From Roseiarcus sp050013915 (GTDB lineage Bacteria; Pseudomonadota; Alphaproteobacteria; Rhizobiales; Beijerinckiaceae): a stretch of 14,278 nucleotides of DNA. Numbering within the stretch: the first letter of the stretch is position 1; every line of letters starts with the position of its first letter. The notes below the pieces were generated by a model, which searched no databases, was not told the origin of the DNA, and was given only the letters and a program-made list of their open reading frames with translations. This document shows positions 5,160 to 12,452 of this stretch, piece by piece. The stretch lies in assembly GCA_050013915.1 (NCBI GenBank), contig JBEKEI010000125.1, positions 1 through 14,278 on the forward strand, read 5' to 3'. The position numbers were made by a program, and so were the translations under genes.

Positions 5160-8100
5160 CTATTCCGCCGCTTGCGGCCGCTCTTCTCCCCAATCCTTCT
5201 CGACGCCGTCGGCTTCGTCCGCCGAGGCTGTCGCGCGCCCGGTCCTGCCGCGCGACAACCAGTTGGAGAGGCGATCGAGATAGATGTAGATGACCGGCGT
5301 GGTGAAGAGGGTCAGCGCCTGGCTGACGAGGAGGCCGCCCACCATCGCGTAGCCGAGCGGCTGTCGCAGTTCCGAACCGGTCCCCGTGCCCAGCATGAGC
5401 GGAACCCCGCCCAGCATCGCCGCCATGGTCGTCATCATGATCGGGCGGAAACGCAGCAGCGCCGCCTTCCGGATCGACTGTTCGGTCGAAAGATGTTCGT
5501 CGCGCTCGGCGGCGATTGCAAAATCGACCATCATGATGCCGTTCTTCTTGACGATGCCGATAAGCAGGATGAGGCCGATCAGCCCGATCAGACTGAACTC
5601 GAAGCCGAACAGCATGAGGGTCGCCAGCGCTCCGAAGCCGGCCGAAGGCAGGGTTGAAAGGATCGTGAGGGGATGGATGAAGCTCTCGTAGAGGACGCCG
5701 AGGATGAGATAGACGACGATCAGCGCCGCGAGGATCAGCAGCGGCACCGTCGAAAGCGAATCCTGGAACGCCTGCGCATTGCCCTGGAACGTCGTCGTCA
5801 ACGCGCCAGGCAGATGCAACTCCCCTTCGGCGCGTTGTATCGCGCTGGTGGCCGGTCCGAGCGCCACCCCTTCACCGAGATTGAAGCTGATCGTGACCGC
5901 GGGGAACTGCGACTGATGGCTGATCGACAGCGGCGCGATTTTGGCCGTCGTCCATCTGGCGAACGCGCTCATCGGCACCATCTGCCCGGTGCTCGGCGAC
6001 CGGATATAGAGCTTGTCGAGGCTGTTCGGATCGCCCTGAAGCCGGGGCGTGATTTCCTCGATCACATTGTACGTGTTGACCTGGGTGAAATATTGGGCGA
6101 CCTGCCGCTGGCCGAAGGCGTCGTACAGCGTGTCGTCGATGAGCTGCGGCTGGATGCCGAATCGGGACGCCATGTCGCGATCGATCGCGATGGTCAGCGT
6201 CGTTCCGGCGCTCTGCTGATCGGTCGCGAGGTCGCGCAGTTCGGGCAGGGTGGCGAACTTCGCCATGATCTTCGGGATCCAAGCGTTGAGTTCGTCGATG
6301 TTGGCGTCCTGCACCGTGTACTGGAATTGCGTTCGCGCCGCGCGCGCGCCGACGTTGACGTCCTGCGCCGCCTGCAGAAAGAGACGCGCGCCCTGGACCT
6401 TTGCGAGCTTCGGCCGCAGGCGGGCAATGATCTGGAACGCGTTGGCGCGCCTTTCTTCGCGCGGCTTGAGGGTGATGAACATGCGCCCGTTGTTCTGCGC
6501 GGTGGTGCCGACGCCGGCGCCGAGCGCCATAGCGACGGTGTCGACGTCGGGATCGGCCTGGACGATTGCGCCGAGCTCCTCCTGCTTCTTCATCATCGCC
6601 GCGAACGAAATGTCCTGCGGGGCGTCGGAATTGCCGAACAGGATGCCGGTGTCCTGCTGCGGAAAGAAGCCCTTGGGGATCACGACGAACAGATAGCCGG
6701 TCGCGCAAACCGTCGCGAGGAAGACCATCAGCGTGGCAAATTGGCGACGCAGGACCAAATCGAGCCCTCTTTCGTATCCGTCGGCAAGCGCCGCAAAGCC
6801 GCGTTCGCTCAGCATGTAGAGCCGGCCGTGTTTCTCCTTCGCGTGTTCCTTGAGGAAGCGCGAGGCCAACATGGGCGTCAGCGTGAGGGACACGAAGGCG
6901 GAGACGGCGATCGTCATCGTCAGGGTGATCGCGAATTCCCGGAACAGCCGACCGATGATCCCGTTCATCAGCAGCAGCGGTATCAGGACCGCGACCAGGG
7001 AGAGCGAAATCGAAATGATGGTGAAACCGATCTCGCCGGCGCCCTTGAGGGCGGCGCGCATCGGCGTCTCGCCCTGCTCTACGTAACGCGTGATGTTCTC
7101 GAGCATGACGATCGCGTCGTCGACGACGAAGCCGACCGCGATGGTGAGCGCCATCAGCGAGAGATTGTCGAGACTGTACCCCGCCGCCCACATCAGCGCG
7201 CAGGCGCCGAGCAGCGCCAGCGGCACGGTGACGCTCGGGATCAGCGTCGCCGCCACGCTCCTGAGAAAGATGAAAATGACCATCACAACCAGGGCGATCG
7301 TCAGCGCCAGCGTGAACTGCACATCCTGCACCGCGGCGCGGATGGTGGTGGTGCGATCGGACAGGACGGAAATATGGATATTGGCGGGAATGGCCGCTTG
7401 CAGATGCGTCATCGTCTGGTTGATCTTGGCGACCGTCTTTATGACATTGGCGCCGGGCATCTTGAAGATGACGAGAAACACGTCGCGCTTGCCGTTGCCC
7501 CAGGCCGCCTGGGTGTCGTCGGCCGGACCGGTGACCGCCTCGCCGATATCGCGCACCCGCACCGGTGCGCCGTTTCGATAGGCGACAATGACGTTGTTCC
7601 ACTCCTCCGCCTTCGTCAGTTGATCGTTGTCGAAAATCGTGAACGATTGCTTGGCGCCGTTGATGTTGCCCTTGGGGCTGTCGACTGTCGCAATGCCGAT
7701 CTGGGCGCGGATGTCCTCGAGCTGGAGATTCTTCTCGACCAGCCTGGCGGGATCGATCTGCACCCGGATCGCCGGCGTCTGCTGGCCGCCGACGCGCACC
7801 AGCGAGACGCCCGAGATCTGGCTGATCTGCTGGGCGAGGATGTTCTCGGCGTTGTCGTCGACCTCGGTGATCGGCGCCACGTCGGAATAGACGGACAGGA
7901 TCAGGATCGGCGTGTCTGACGGATTGACCTTCCGGTAGGTCGGCGGACTTGGCAGATCCTTCGGCAATTGGCCGGACGCGGCGTTGATCGCGCCCTGGAC
8001 ATCGTTGGCCGCGGCGTCGATGTTGCGATCGAGATCGAACTGCACGGTCACCGCCGTCGCGCCGAGCGAACTCGTCGAGGTCATCTGGGAAACGCCGGGA

Positions 8101-8327
8101 ATCTGGGCGATCTGCCGCTCGAGCGGCTGGGCGACGGACGAGGCCATCGTATCGGGCGAGGCGCCGGGAAGGGACGCGCTCACCGTGATCGTCGGGAAGT
8201 CGATCTGGGGCAGCGGCGCGACCGGCAGGAGCGGATAAGCGACGAGGCCAGCCAGCAGGATCGCCGCCATCACCAAGGTGGTCGCGACGGGATGTCGGAT
8301 GAAGCCGCCGGATACGCCGCCGTTCAT
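5160..8327 (-). CDS. RND-family efflux pump, inner-membrane permease (HAE1, MdtB/MdtC-like)
   Basis: A proton-driven drug exporter subunit of 1055 residues, the usual RND length. It starts with a cytoplasmic tail and first membrane helix (TLVMAAILLAGLVAYPLLPV), followed by the family signature LPQIDFPTITVSASLPGASP. The proton-relay pair Asp403-Asp404 lies in VGFVVDDAIVMLENI (transmembrane helix 4), and Lys927/Lys928 in GIVKKNGIMMVDFAI supplies the helix-10 lysine. GFFPQQDTG, at the start of the second periplasmic half, is also typical. The protein ends in a hydrophilic acidic tail. The start ATG is 3 nt after the adaptor stop, with GGGGAG 7 nt upstream. The overall likeness is closest to MdtB/MdtC and MuxB/MuxC. 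Substrates cannot be told from sequence, and no outer-membrane channel gene lies downstream. Confidence 0.95.
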   Translation of the reverse strand: MNGGVSGGFIRHPVATTLVMAAILLAGLVAYPLLPVAPLPQIDFPTITVSASLPGASPDTMASSVAQPLERQIAQIPGVSQMTSTSSLGATAVTVQFDLDRNIDAAANDVQGAINAASGQLPKDLPSPPTYRKVNPSDTPILILSVYSDVAPITEVDDNAENILAQQISQISGVSLVRVGGQQTPAIRVQIDPARLVEKNLQLEDIRAQIGIATVDSPKGNINGAKQSFTIFDNDQLTKAEEWNNVIVAYRNGAPVRVRDIGEAVTGPADDTQAAWGNGKRDVFLVIFKMPGANVIKTVAKINQTMTHLQAAIPANIHISVLSDRTTTIRAAVQDVQFTLALTIALVVMVIFIFLRSVAATLIPSVTVPLALLGACALMWAAGYSLDNLSLMALTIAVGFVVDDAIVMLENITRYVEQGETPMRAALKGAGEIGFTIISISLSLVAVLIPLLLMNGIIGRLFREFAITLTMTIAVSAFVSLTLTPMLASRFLKEHAKEKHGRLYMLSERGFAALADGYERGLDLVLRRQFATLMVFLATVCATGYLFVVIPKGFFPQQDTGILFGNSDAPQDISFAAMMKKQEELGAIVQADPDVDTVAMALGAGVGTTAQNNGRMFITLKPREERRANAFQIIARLRPKLAKVQGARLFLQAAQDVNVGARAARTQFQYTVQDANIDELNAWIPKIMAKFATLPELRDLATDQQSAGTTLTIAIDRDMASRFGIQPQLIDDTLYDAFGQRQVAQYFTQVNTYNVIEEITPRLQGDPNSLDKLYIRSPSTGQMVPMSAFARWTTAKIAPLSISHQSQFPAVTISFNLGEGVALGPATSAIQRAEGELHLPGALTTTFQGNAQAFQDSLSTVPLLILAALIVVYLILGVLYESFIHPLTILSTLPSAGFGALATLMLFGFEFSLIGLIGLILLIGIVKKNGIMMVDFAIAAERDEHLSTEQSIRKAALLRFRPIMMTTMAAMLGGVPLMLGTGTGSELRQPLGYAMVGGLLVSQALTLFTTPVIYIYLDRLSNWLSRGRTGRATASADEADGVEKDWGEERPQAAE

Positions 8328-8330
8328 GGG

Positions 8331-9548
8331 TCAGCTCCCCGAGGCGGTCGCGGCGCTGACGGCGACCGGCGAGCCGTTCTGGATGACGTACTGGCCCGCC
8401 GTGATCACGCGTTCGCCCTCATCGACGCCCTTTTCGATCACCGCGCGATCCTGGTCCTGGCGCCGCACGATCACAGGCCGCAGCACCGCCCGGTCCCGGT
8501 CGTCGACCACATACACGAATAAGCCGTCGGGGCCGCGCTGCAACGCCGCCTCCGGCACGACGACGACATTGCCGAGCGTGCCGACCGTCAGCCTCGTGGA
8601 CACCGCCAGGCCCGGCCACAGGACACTGTCCTTGTTGGCAAATTCCGCCTTCAGACGGATCGAGCCCGCTGCGGCGTCCACCTGGTTGTCGGTCACGGTC
8701 AGCCGGCCGTCGGCGAGGGGCGTGCTGTCGGCGGAATTCAGCGCCTTGACTTCGGGCGCCCCCGCTGCGAGGGCGCGGTTGATGCGCGCCACTTCGTCCT
8801 GCGGCGCGGTGAAGACCACCGCGATGGGCTGGAGCTGGGCGATCGTGACGATCCCGGTCTGCTGGGCCGCCGCGACAATGTTGCCTTCGTCGACGAGCCG
8901 GAAGCCGGTGCGGCCAGAGATCGGCGCGCGGATCGTCGTATAGTCGAGCTGCACCGCGGCGGCGTCGATCGCCGCTGCGTCGGCGGCGATCTGCGCGATC
9001 AATTGCGACACCATCGCGCTCTGCGTATCGAGCTGCTGCTGTGTGGCGAAACTCTGCTTGGCGAGCGTCGCATAACGCTGGAGATCAAGCTTGGCGTTCG
9101 CGAGGTTGGCATCGTCCTGGGACTTTTTCGCCTTGGCCTGGTCGAGCGCGGCCTGATAGGGGCGCGGATCGATCTGCGCGACGAGGTCGCCCGCCTCGAC
9201 CATCTGGCCCTCGGCGAAGCCGATCTTGACGACCTGGCCGTCGACGCGGGTGCGAACCGTCACCGTGTTGTAGGCCTGCACCTGGCCCAGCCCCTCGAGG
9301 TAGAGCGGGAAGTCGGCGCGCTCGGCGCGCGCGACCGAGACCGGGGCGGGCGGCGCCTCCCTGGGCGCAGCCGACGCGGGCTGCTGCGGGCGCGCCTTGA
9401 AGGCCTCCGGCAGCAGCGCGTTCAGCCTGCGCGCGTAGCCGCCCGCCGTCGGCGACCATTTTTCGGCCGTGTCGGGGGCATAGACGCAATACAGGCCAAC
9501 GCCGGCGACGATCAGCGCCAGCAGGCCGGCAAGTCGACGAAACTTCAT
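8331..9548 (-). CDS. RND efflux periplasmic adaptor (membrane fusion protein, MdtA-like)
   Basis: The adaptor bridges the RND pump to an outer-membrane channel. The product has 405 residues. An N-terminal membrane anchor (RRLAGLLALIVAGVGLYCVY) is followed by a Pro/Ala-rich stretch. Then come the first lipoyl half-motif (VRTRVDGQVVKIGFAEGQMV with AGDLVAQIDPRPYQ), an alpha-hairpin rich in Ala/Gln/Asp, the second half-motif (LDYTTIRAPISGRTGFRLVD), a beta-barrel and the membrane-proximal domain. Cys21 does not sit in a lipobox, so it is probably helix-anchored rather than acylated. The frame stays open to 9638, but the 30 extra residues are Arg/Ala-rich and unlike any leader. The ATG at 9548 has GAGGTG 5 nt upstream and directly precedes the anchor. 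It is the first gene of the two-gene pump operon. Confidence 0.93.
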   Translation of the reverse strand: MKFRRLAGLLALIVAGVGLYCVYAPDTAEKWSPTAGGYARRLNALLPEAFKARPQQPASAAPREAPPAPVSVARAERADFPLYLEGLGQVQAYNTVTVRTRVDGQVVKIGFAEGQMVEAGDLVAQIDPRPYQAALDQAKAKKSQDDANLANAKLDLQRYATLAKQSFATQQQLDTQSAMVSQLIAQIAADAAAIDAAAVQLDYTTIRAPISGRTGFRLVDEGNIVAAAQQTGIVTIAQLQPIAVVFTAPQDEVARINRALAAGAPEVKALNSADSTPLADGRLTVTDNQVDAAAGSIRLKAEFANKDSVLWPGLAVSTRLTVGTLGNVVVVPEAALQRGPDGLFVYVVDDRDRAVLRPVIVRRQDQDRAVIEKGVDEGERVITAGQYVIQNGSPVAVSAATASGS

Positions 9549-9553
9549 TCGTT

Positions 9554-9559
9554 CACCTC
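9554..9559 (-). promoter_or_regulatory. Ribosome binding site of the efflux adaptor gene
   Basis: GAGGTG on the minus strand, 5 nt before the ATG at 9548. It supports the shorter start over the open-frame extension to 9638. Confidence 0.75.
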
Positions 9560-9635
9560 GGCTTGGGCGGCACGCAGCCGCGCGGCGCGCAGCGTCCGCC
9601 CGGCGGCCGGCAGGACGCGCCACATTTCGGATCGA

Positions 9636-9641
9636 CAATAG
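9636..9641 (-). promoter_or_regulatory. Candidate -10 element of the efflux operon
   Basis: CTATTG on the minus strand resembles the alphaproteobacterial -10 (CTATAT-like). It lies about 88 nt before the adaptor start, in the 195-nt gap after fabH. The -35 area at 17 nt (GTCCTT) is poor, which would fit an activator-dependent promoter. The same octamer CTATTGTC occurs at the candidate plsX promoter. Confidence 0.3.
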
Positions 9642-9667
9642 CAGCGAACCCGCGCGCGAAGGACGCC

Positions 9668-9683
9668 ATCAACCAGAGTTGAT
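9668..9683. promoter_or_regulatory. Perfect 16-bp palindrome, candidate operator upstream of the efflux operon
   Basis: ATCAAC-CAGA-GTTGAT is a perfect 6-bp dyad with a 4-nt centre. It lies about 27 nt upstream of the candidate -10 at 9636-9641. Size and symmetry suit a dimeric regulator such as a LysR- or TetR-type protein, but no regulator gene lies next to it in the window. It could instead be a small hairpin in the tail of the fabH transcript, although no T-run follows. Confidence 0.45.
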
Positions 9684-9743
9684 CCGCGCCCGCGGCTAAA
9701 CCCCATGCGCATACAGTCGAATTCCCGGCCGGGGCTCGCGCTT

Positions 9744-10727
9744 TCACCAGCGGATCAGCGACGCGCCCCAGGTGAAGCCGCCGCCCATCGCCTCGATCAT
9801 GACGAGGTCGCCCTTCCCTATGCGGCCGTCCCGGCAGGCGACCTCGAGCGCCAGAGGGATCGACGCGGCGGAGGTGTTGCCGTGCAGATCCACGGTCATG
9901 ACGACCTTTTCCGGCGCAATGCCGAGCTTGTCGGCCGAGGCGTCGATGATGCGCCGATTCGCCTGGTGCGGCACGAACCAGTCGATGTCGGCCGCAGTGA
10001 CGCCGGCGTCGGCGAAGCACGCCTTGACGACGTCGGTCACCATGCCGACGGCGTGGCGGAAGACCTCCCTGCCCTCCATGCGCAGATGGCCGACCGTCCG
10101 GGTCGTCGAAGGACCGCCGTCGACATAGAGCTTGGCGCGGTGCCGGCCATCGGAGCGAAGCTGCGAAGCGATGATTCCGGGCGAGGCGAGCCCGCCGTCG
10201 GTCTCCTGCGCCTCCAGCACGATCGCCCCGGCGCCGTCGCCGAACAGCACGCAGGTGGTGCGATCCTCCCAATCGAGCAGCCGCGAGAATGTCTCGGCGC
10301 CGATCACCAGCGCCCGCTTGTGCGATCCGGAGATGAGAAACTTGTCGGCGGTCGTCGTGGCGAAGACGAAGCCCGAACAGACCGCCTGCAGGTCGAACGC
10401 GACCCCATGATGGATATCGAGATTGGCCTGGACCTGGGTCGCGACGGCCGGGAAGGTGTAGTCCGGCGTCGAAGTCGCCACGACGATGAGATCGATATCG
10501 GCGCCGGTCAGCCCGGCGTCGATCAGCGCGGCGCGCGCCGCCCGGGTGGCCAGATCGGAGGTCGTCTCGCCGGGGGCGGCGATCCGGCGCTGCCGGATGC
10601 CGGTTCGCTGCTGGATCCATTCGTCCGAAGTGTCGAGCGTGCGCGCCAGTTCGGCGTTGGTCAGCACCCGCTCGGGCAGAAAGGCGCCGACGCCGCGGAC
10701 GACGGAACGAAGACGATGCTTGATCAT
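9744..10727 (-). CDS. fabH: Beta-ketoacyl-[acyl-carrier-protein] synthase III FabH
   Basis: FabH starts fatty-acid synthesis by condensing acetyl-CoA (or another short acyl-CoA) with malonyl-ACP. With the ATG at 10727 the protein has 327 residues, the normal length. The catalytic triad is complete: Cys117 in DLQAVCSGF, His254 in WFVPHQANRRI and Asn284 in DLHGNTSAAS. The glycine-rich C-terminal IEAMGGGFTWGASLIRW is also typical. Two upstream starts are open: an ATG at 10748, only 7 nt after the plsX stop but with a weak ribosome site, and a GTG at 10733 that has AGGA 6 nt upstream. These would add 7 or 2 residues. It follows plsX in the same direction and is almost certainly cotranscribed with it. 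Its stop is 195 nt from the efflux adaptor, without the ihfA gene often found there in related bacteria. Confidence 0.95.
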   Translation of the reverse strand: MIKHRLRSVVRGVGAFLPERVLTNAELARTLDTSDEWIQQRTGIRQRRIAAPGETTSDLATRAARAALIDAGLTGADIDLIVVATSTPDYTFPAVATQVQANLDIHHGVAFDLQAVCSGFVFATTTADKFLISGSHKRALVIGAETFSRLLDWEDRTTCVLFGDGAGAIVLEAQETDGGLASPGIIASQLRSDGRHRAKLYVDGGPSTTRTVGHLRMEGREVFRHAVGMVTDVVKACFADAGVTAADIDWFVPHQANRRIIDASADKLGIAPEKVVMTVDLHGNTSAASIPLALEVACRDGRIGKGDLVMIEAMGGGFTWGASLIRW

Positions 10728-10755
10728 GGGCACGGGCTGTCCTGTCATCGACCGC

Positions 10756-11817
10756 TCAGGACTCGACCTGGACGGGGGGCGAAAGATGGGCGCGCGCCTC
10801 ATTGGCCTGCGCGATCATCTCGCGAATCTTGCCGAGCAACTCGTGCCGCGCCATGTCGTAGCCGACCTCGATGGCCCCGGCGAAGCCCTCGGCGTCGGCG
10901 CCGCCGTGGCTCTTGATGACCACGCCGTCGAGACCGAGGAAGACGCCGCCATTCATATTGCCCGGGTTCATCTTTTCGCGCAGCGCCCGGAACGCGCCGC
11001 GGGCGAAGAAGTAGCCGACGCGGGCGCTCCAGCTGTGGCTCATCGCGTCGCGGATATATTGGGCGATCTGCTTGGCGGTGCCTTCGGCGGTCTTGAGGGC
11101 GATGTTGCCGGTGAAGCCCTCGGTGACGATGACGTCGACCGTGCCCTTGCCGAGGTCGTCGCCCTCGACGAAGCCGCGATAGTCGAGATGCGGCAGGCCC
11201 GCCTCGCGCAGCACGCGTCCGGCCGCCTTGACCTCCTCGAGCCCCTTGATCTCCTCGACGCCGACATTGAGCAGGCCGACCGTCGGGCGGTCGATGTCGA
11301 AGACGATGCGCGCCATCGCCGAGCCCATGATCGCAAGGTCGATCAGGTGCTGGGCGTCGGCGCCGATCGTCGCGCCGACGTCGAGCACGATCGACTCGCC
11401 GCGCAGCGTCGGCCAGATCGCGGCGATCGCCGGCCGGTCGATCTGCGGCATCGTGCGCAGGCAGACCTTGGCCATCGCCATCAGGGCCCCGGTGTTTCCC
11501 GCGGAAACCGCGACGTCGGCCTCGCCCTTCTTCACCGCCTCGATCGCCTGCCACATGGACGAGGTGCGTCGGCCGGCGCGCAGCGCCTGGCTCGGCTTGT
11601 CGGTCATCTTGACCGAAACGTCGCAATGGGCGACCCGCGCCTTGCGCGCCAGCGCCGGATGGGCGTCGAGGATCGGCGCAACCAGCTTCTGATCGCCGAA
11701 CAGCGTGAACGTGAGGTCGGGCCGGCGCACGAGCGCGATCGCGGCGGCCGGCACGACGACCGATGGTCCCTTGTCTCCTCCCATCGCATCGAGCGCTATG
11801 CGAACCTCCTTGATCAT
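10756..11817 (-). CDS. plsX: Phosphate acyltransferase PlsX
   Basis: PlsX converts acyl-ACP and phosphate into acyl-phosphate, the donor that PlsY uses to acylate glycerol-3-phosphate in phospholipid synthesis. It is a peripheral inner-membrane enzyme. The 353-residue product begins IKEVRIALDAMGGDKGPSVV, the family N-terminal hallmark. It also contains VSAGNTGALMAMAKVCLRTM, VLDVGATIGADAQHL and, near the end, MNGGVFLGLDGVVIKSHGGA. The frame is open far upstream to 12360, but this runs through DUF177 in a wrong frame and is spurious. The ATG at 11817 has GGGAGGT 10 nt upstream. It lies between the DUF177 gene (137-nt gap) and fabH, the standard order. The gap contains a candidate promoter, so it may be transcribed both from upstream and on its own. 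Confidence 0.96.
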   Translation of the reverse strand: MIKEVRIALDAMGGDKGPSVVVPAAAIALVRRPDLTFTLFGDQKLVAPILDAHPALARKARVAHCDVSVKMTDKPSQALRAGRRTSSMWQAIEAVKKGEADVAVSAGNTGALMAMAKVCLRTMPQIDRPAIAAIWPTLRGESIVLDVGATIGADAQHLIDLAIMGSAMARIVFDIDRPTVGLLNVGVEEIKGLEEVKAAGRVLREAGLPHLDYRGFVEGDDLGKGTVDVIVTEGFTGNIALKTAEGTAKQIAQYIRDAMSHSWSARVGYFFARGAFRALREKMNPGNMNGGVFLGLDGVVIKSHGGADAEGFAGAIEVGYDMARHELLGKIREMIAQANEARAHLSPPVQVES

Positions 11818-11827
11818 TTTGGTGAAA

Positions 11828-11834
11828 ACCTCCC
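11828..11834 (-). promoter_or_regulatory. Ribosome binding site of plsX
   Basis: GGGAGGT on the minus strand, 10 nt before the ATG at 11817. It supports the start that matches the family N-terminus. A second, stronger-looking AGGAGGG at 11852-11858 has no start codon at proper distance. Confidence 0.7.
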
Positions 11835-11874
11835 AAGGGATCGGCGCGGGTCCCTCCTGGTCGAAACGCCGCGG

Positions 11875-11902
11875 ACAATAGCGGCTTCGGCGCCCAACGC
11901 AA
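11875..11902 (-). promoter_or_regulatory. Candidate promoter for plsX-fabH
   Basis: On the minus strand TTGCGT (11897-11902) and TATTGT (11875-11880) are 16 nt apart, a moderate sigma-70 match. Transcription would start near 11868, giving a leader of about 50 nt. It sits in the 137-nt gap after the DUF177 gene and is overlapped by the inverted repeat at 11881-11917. Confidence 0.35.
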
Positions 11903-11917
11903 CCGATTGGCGCCGCC
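11881..11917. repeat. Interrupted inverted repeat between the DUF177 gene and plsX
   Basis: The left arm GCGGCTTCGGCGCCCAA and right arm TTGGCGCCGCCGC can pair over 13 bp if a 3-nt and a 1-nt bulge are allowed in the left arm. The loop is 7 to 9 nt. Nothing like a T-run follows on the minus strand. It could be an attenuator, an mRNA-stability hairpin at the end of the upstream message, or a protein site over the plsX promoter. Confidence 0.4.
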
Positions 11918-11954
11918 GCGCGCGCCCGGGACGAGGCATGGCCGCGGCGCGCCG

Positions 11955-12452
11955 CTACGGCTCGTCTGCGCGCGGTTCGAAGTCCGCCCCCGGCCTTCTC
12001 GGATAGGGGTCCAGGGCGAGGATCATGAACTCGGCGGCGAGCGCGCCCAGATCGATCTTGCCGTCGACGACCGGATCGGGATGATCCTCGTCGCCGAGCG
12101 CGAGGACGGTCGGCTCGGGCGCGGCGATCGGCGCCCCGCGCCTGACCGGGGCGGTCGCGACGGGCGCGGCGAAGCGCACGTCGACCGGCTCGTCGAGCAC
12201 GACTTCGAGCGGCTCCAGCGAAACGACGCAGGTCTGGGTGACCTCGGCGTGGACCTCGCCATTGACCCGGAACGCCCCGCGCCCGCTGCGGCGCAGCGTG
12301 AATCGCGCGCGCAGGCGCTTGATCGCGTGGAGATCGTTGAGCCGGGCGAGCGCGAGGCATTCGGCCTCGCTGGCCTCGATCGCGCGTTCGAGACCGCCTT
12401 CGGGAATGGATTCGACGCGAACCGCCCGGGAAAAAGGAGCGGCGTCAGCCAT
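11955..12452 (-). CDS. DUF177 / YceD-family protein
   Basis: A 165-residue acidic cytoplasmic protein of the YceD family (DUF177), which in E. coli and plants has been tied to 23S rRNA accumulation or ribosome assembly. The molecular role is unsettled. Diagnostic parts are AEVTQTCVVSLEPLEVVLDE (the conserved Cys, Cys75, in mid-protein) and the C-terminal block GKIDLGALAAEFMILALDPY followed by PR at 151-152. The start is the ATG at 12452, which has GAGG 6 nt upstream. The first codons overlap the end of the upstream chaperone gene by 8 nt, so the two are translationally coupled. A longer open frame reaching 12677 lies inside the chaperone gene and is rejected. DUF177 just before plsX is the usual alphaproteobacterial order. 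Confidence 0.88.
   Translation of the reverse strand: MADAAPFSRAVRVESIPEGGLERAIEASEAECLALARLNDLHAIKRLRARFTLRRSGRGAFRVNGEVHAEVTQTCVVSLEPLEVVLDEPVDVRFAAPVATAPVRRGAPIAAPEPTVLALGDEDHPDPVVDGKIDLGALAAEFMILALDPYPRRPGADFEPRADEP

Noticed and set aside
5872..7602. A long minus-strand frame inside the RND gene
   Set aside because: Same strand but a different frame from the pump. The product is Arg/Asp/Ala-rich with no recognisable motif, so it is a shadow frame.
5673..7919. A long plus-strand open frame opposite the RND pump gene
   Set aside because: It is antisense to a certain RND gene, is very rich in Arg, Asp, Gly and Gln with no domain pattern, and is a by-product of high GC at third positions.
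9549..9638. N-terminal extension of the efflux adaptor
   Set aside because: The 30 added residues are Arg/Ala-rich and precede a proper membrane anchor. The ribosome site fits only the ATG at 9548.
9724..9733. CCCGGCCGGG palindrome just after the fabH stop as a terminator
   Set aside because: It is a loopless palindrome with no T-run, so it cannot form a good hairpin as written. Short GC palindromes are expected often in such DNA.
10799..11902. A minus-strand frame overlapping plsX in another phase
   Set aside because: PlsX hallmarks are in the other frame. This product is Arg/Gly-rich low complexity.
10486..12006. A long plus-strand frame opposite fabH and plsX
   Set aside because: It overlaps two well-identified genes on the other strand and shows only biased composition.
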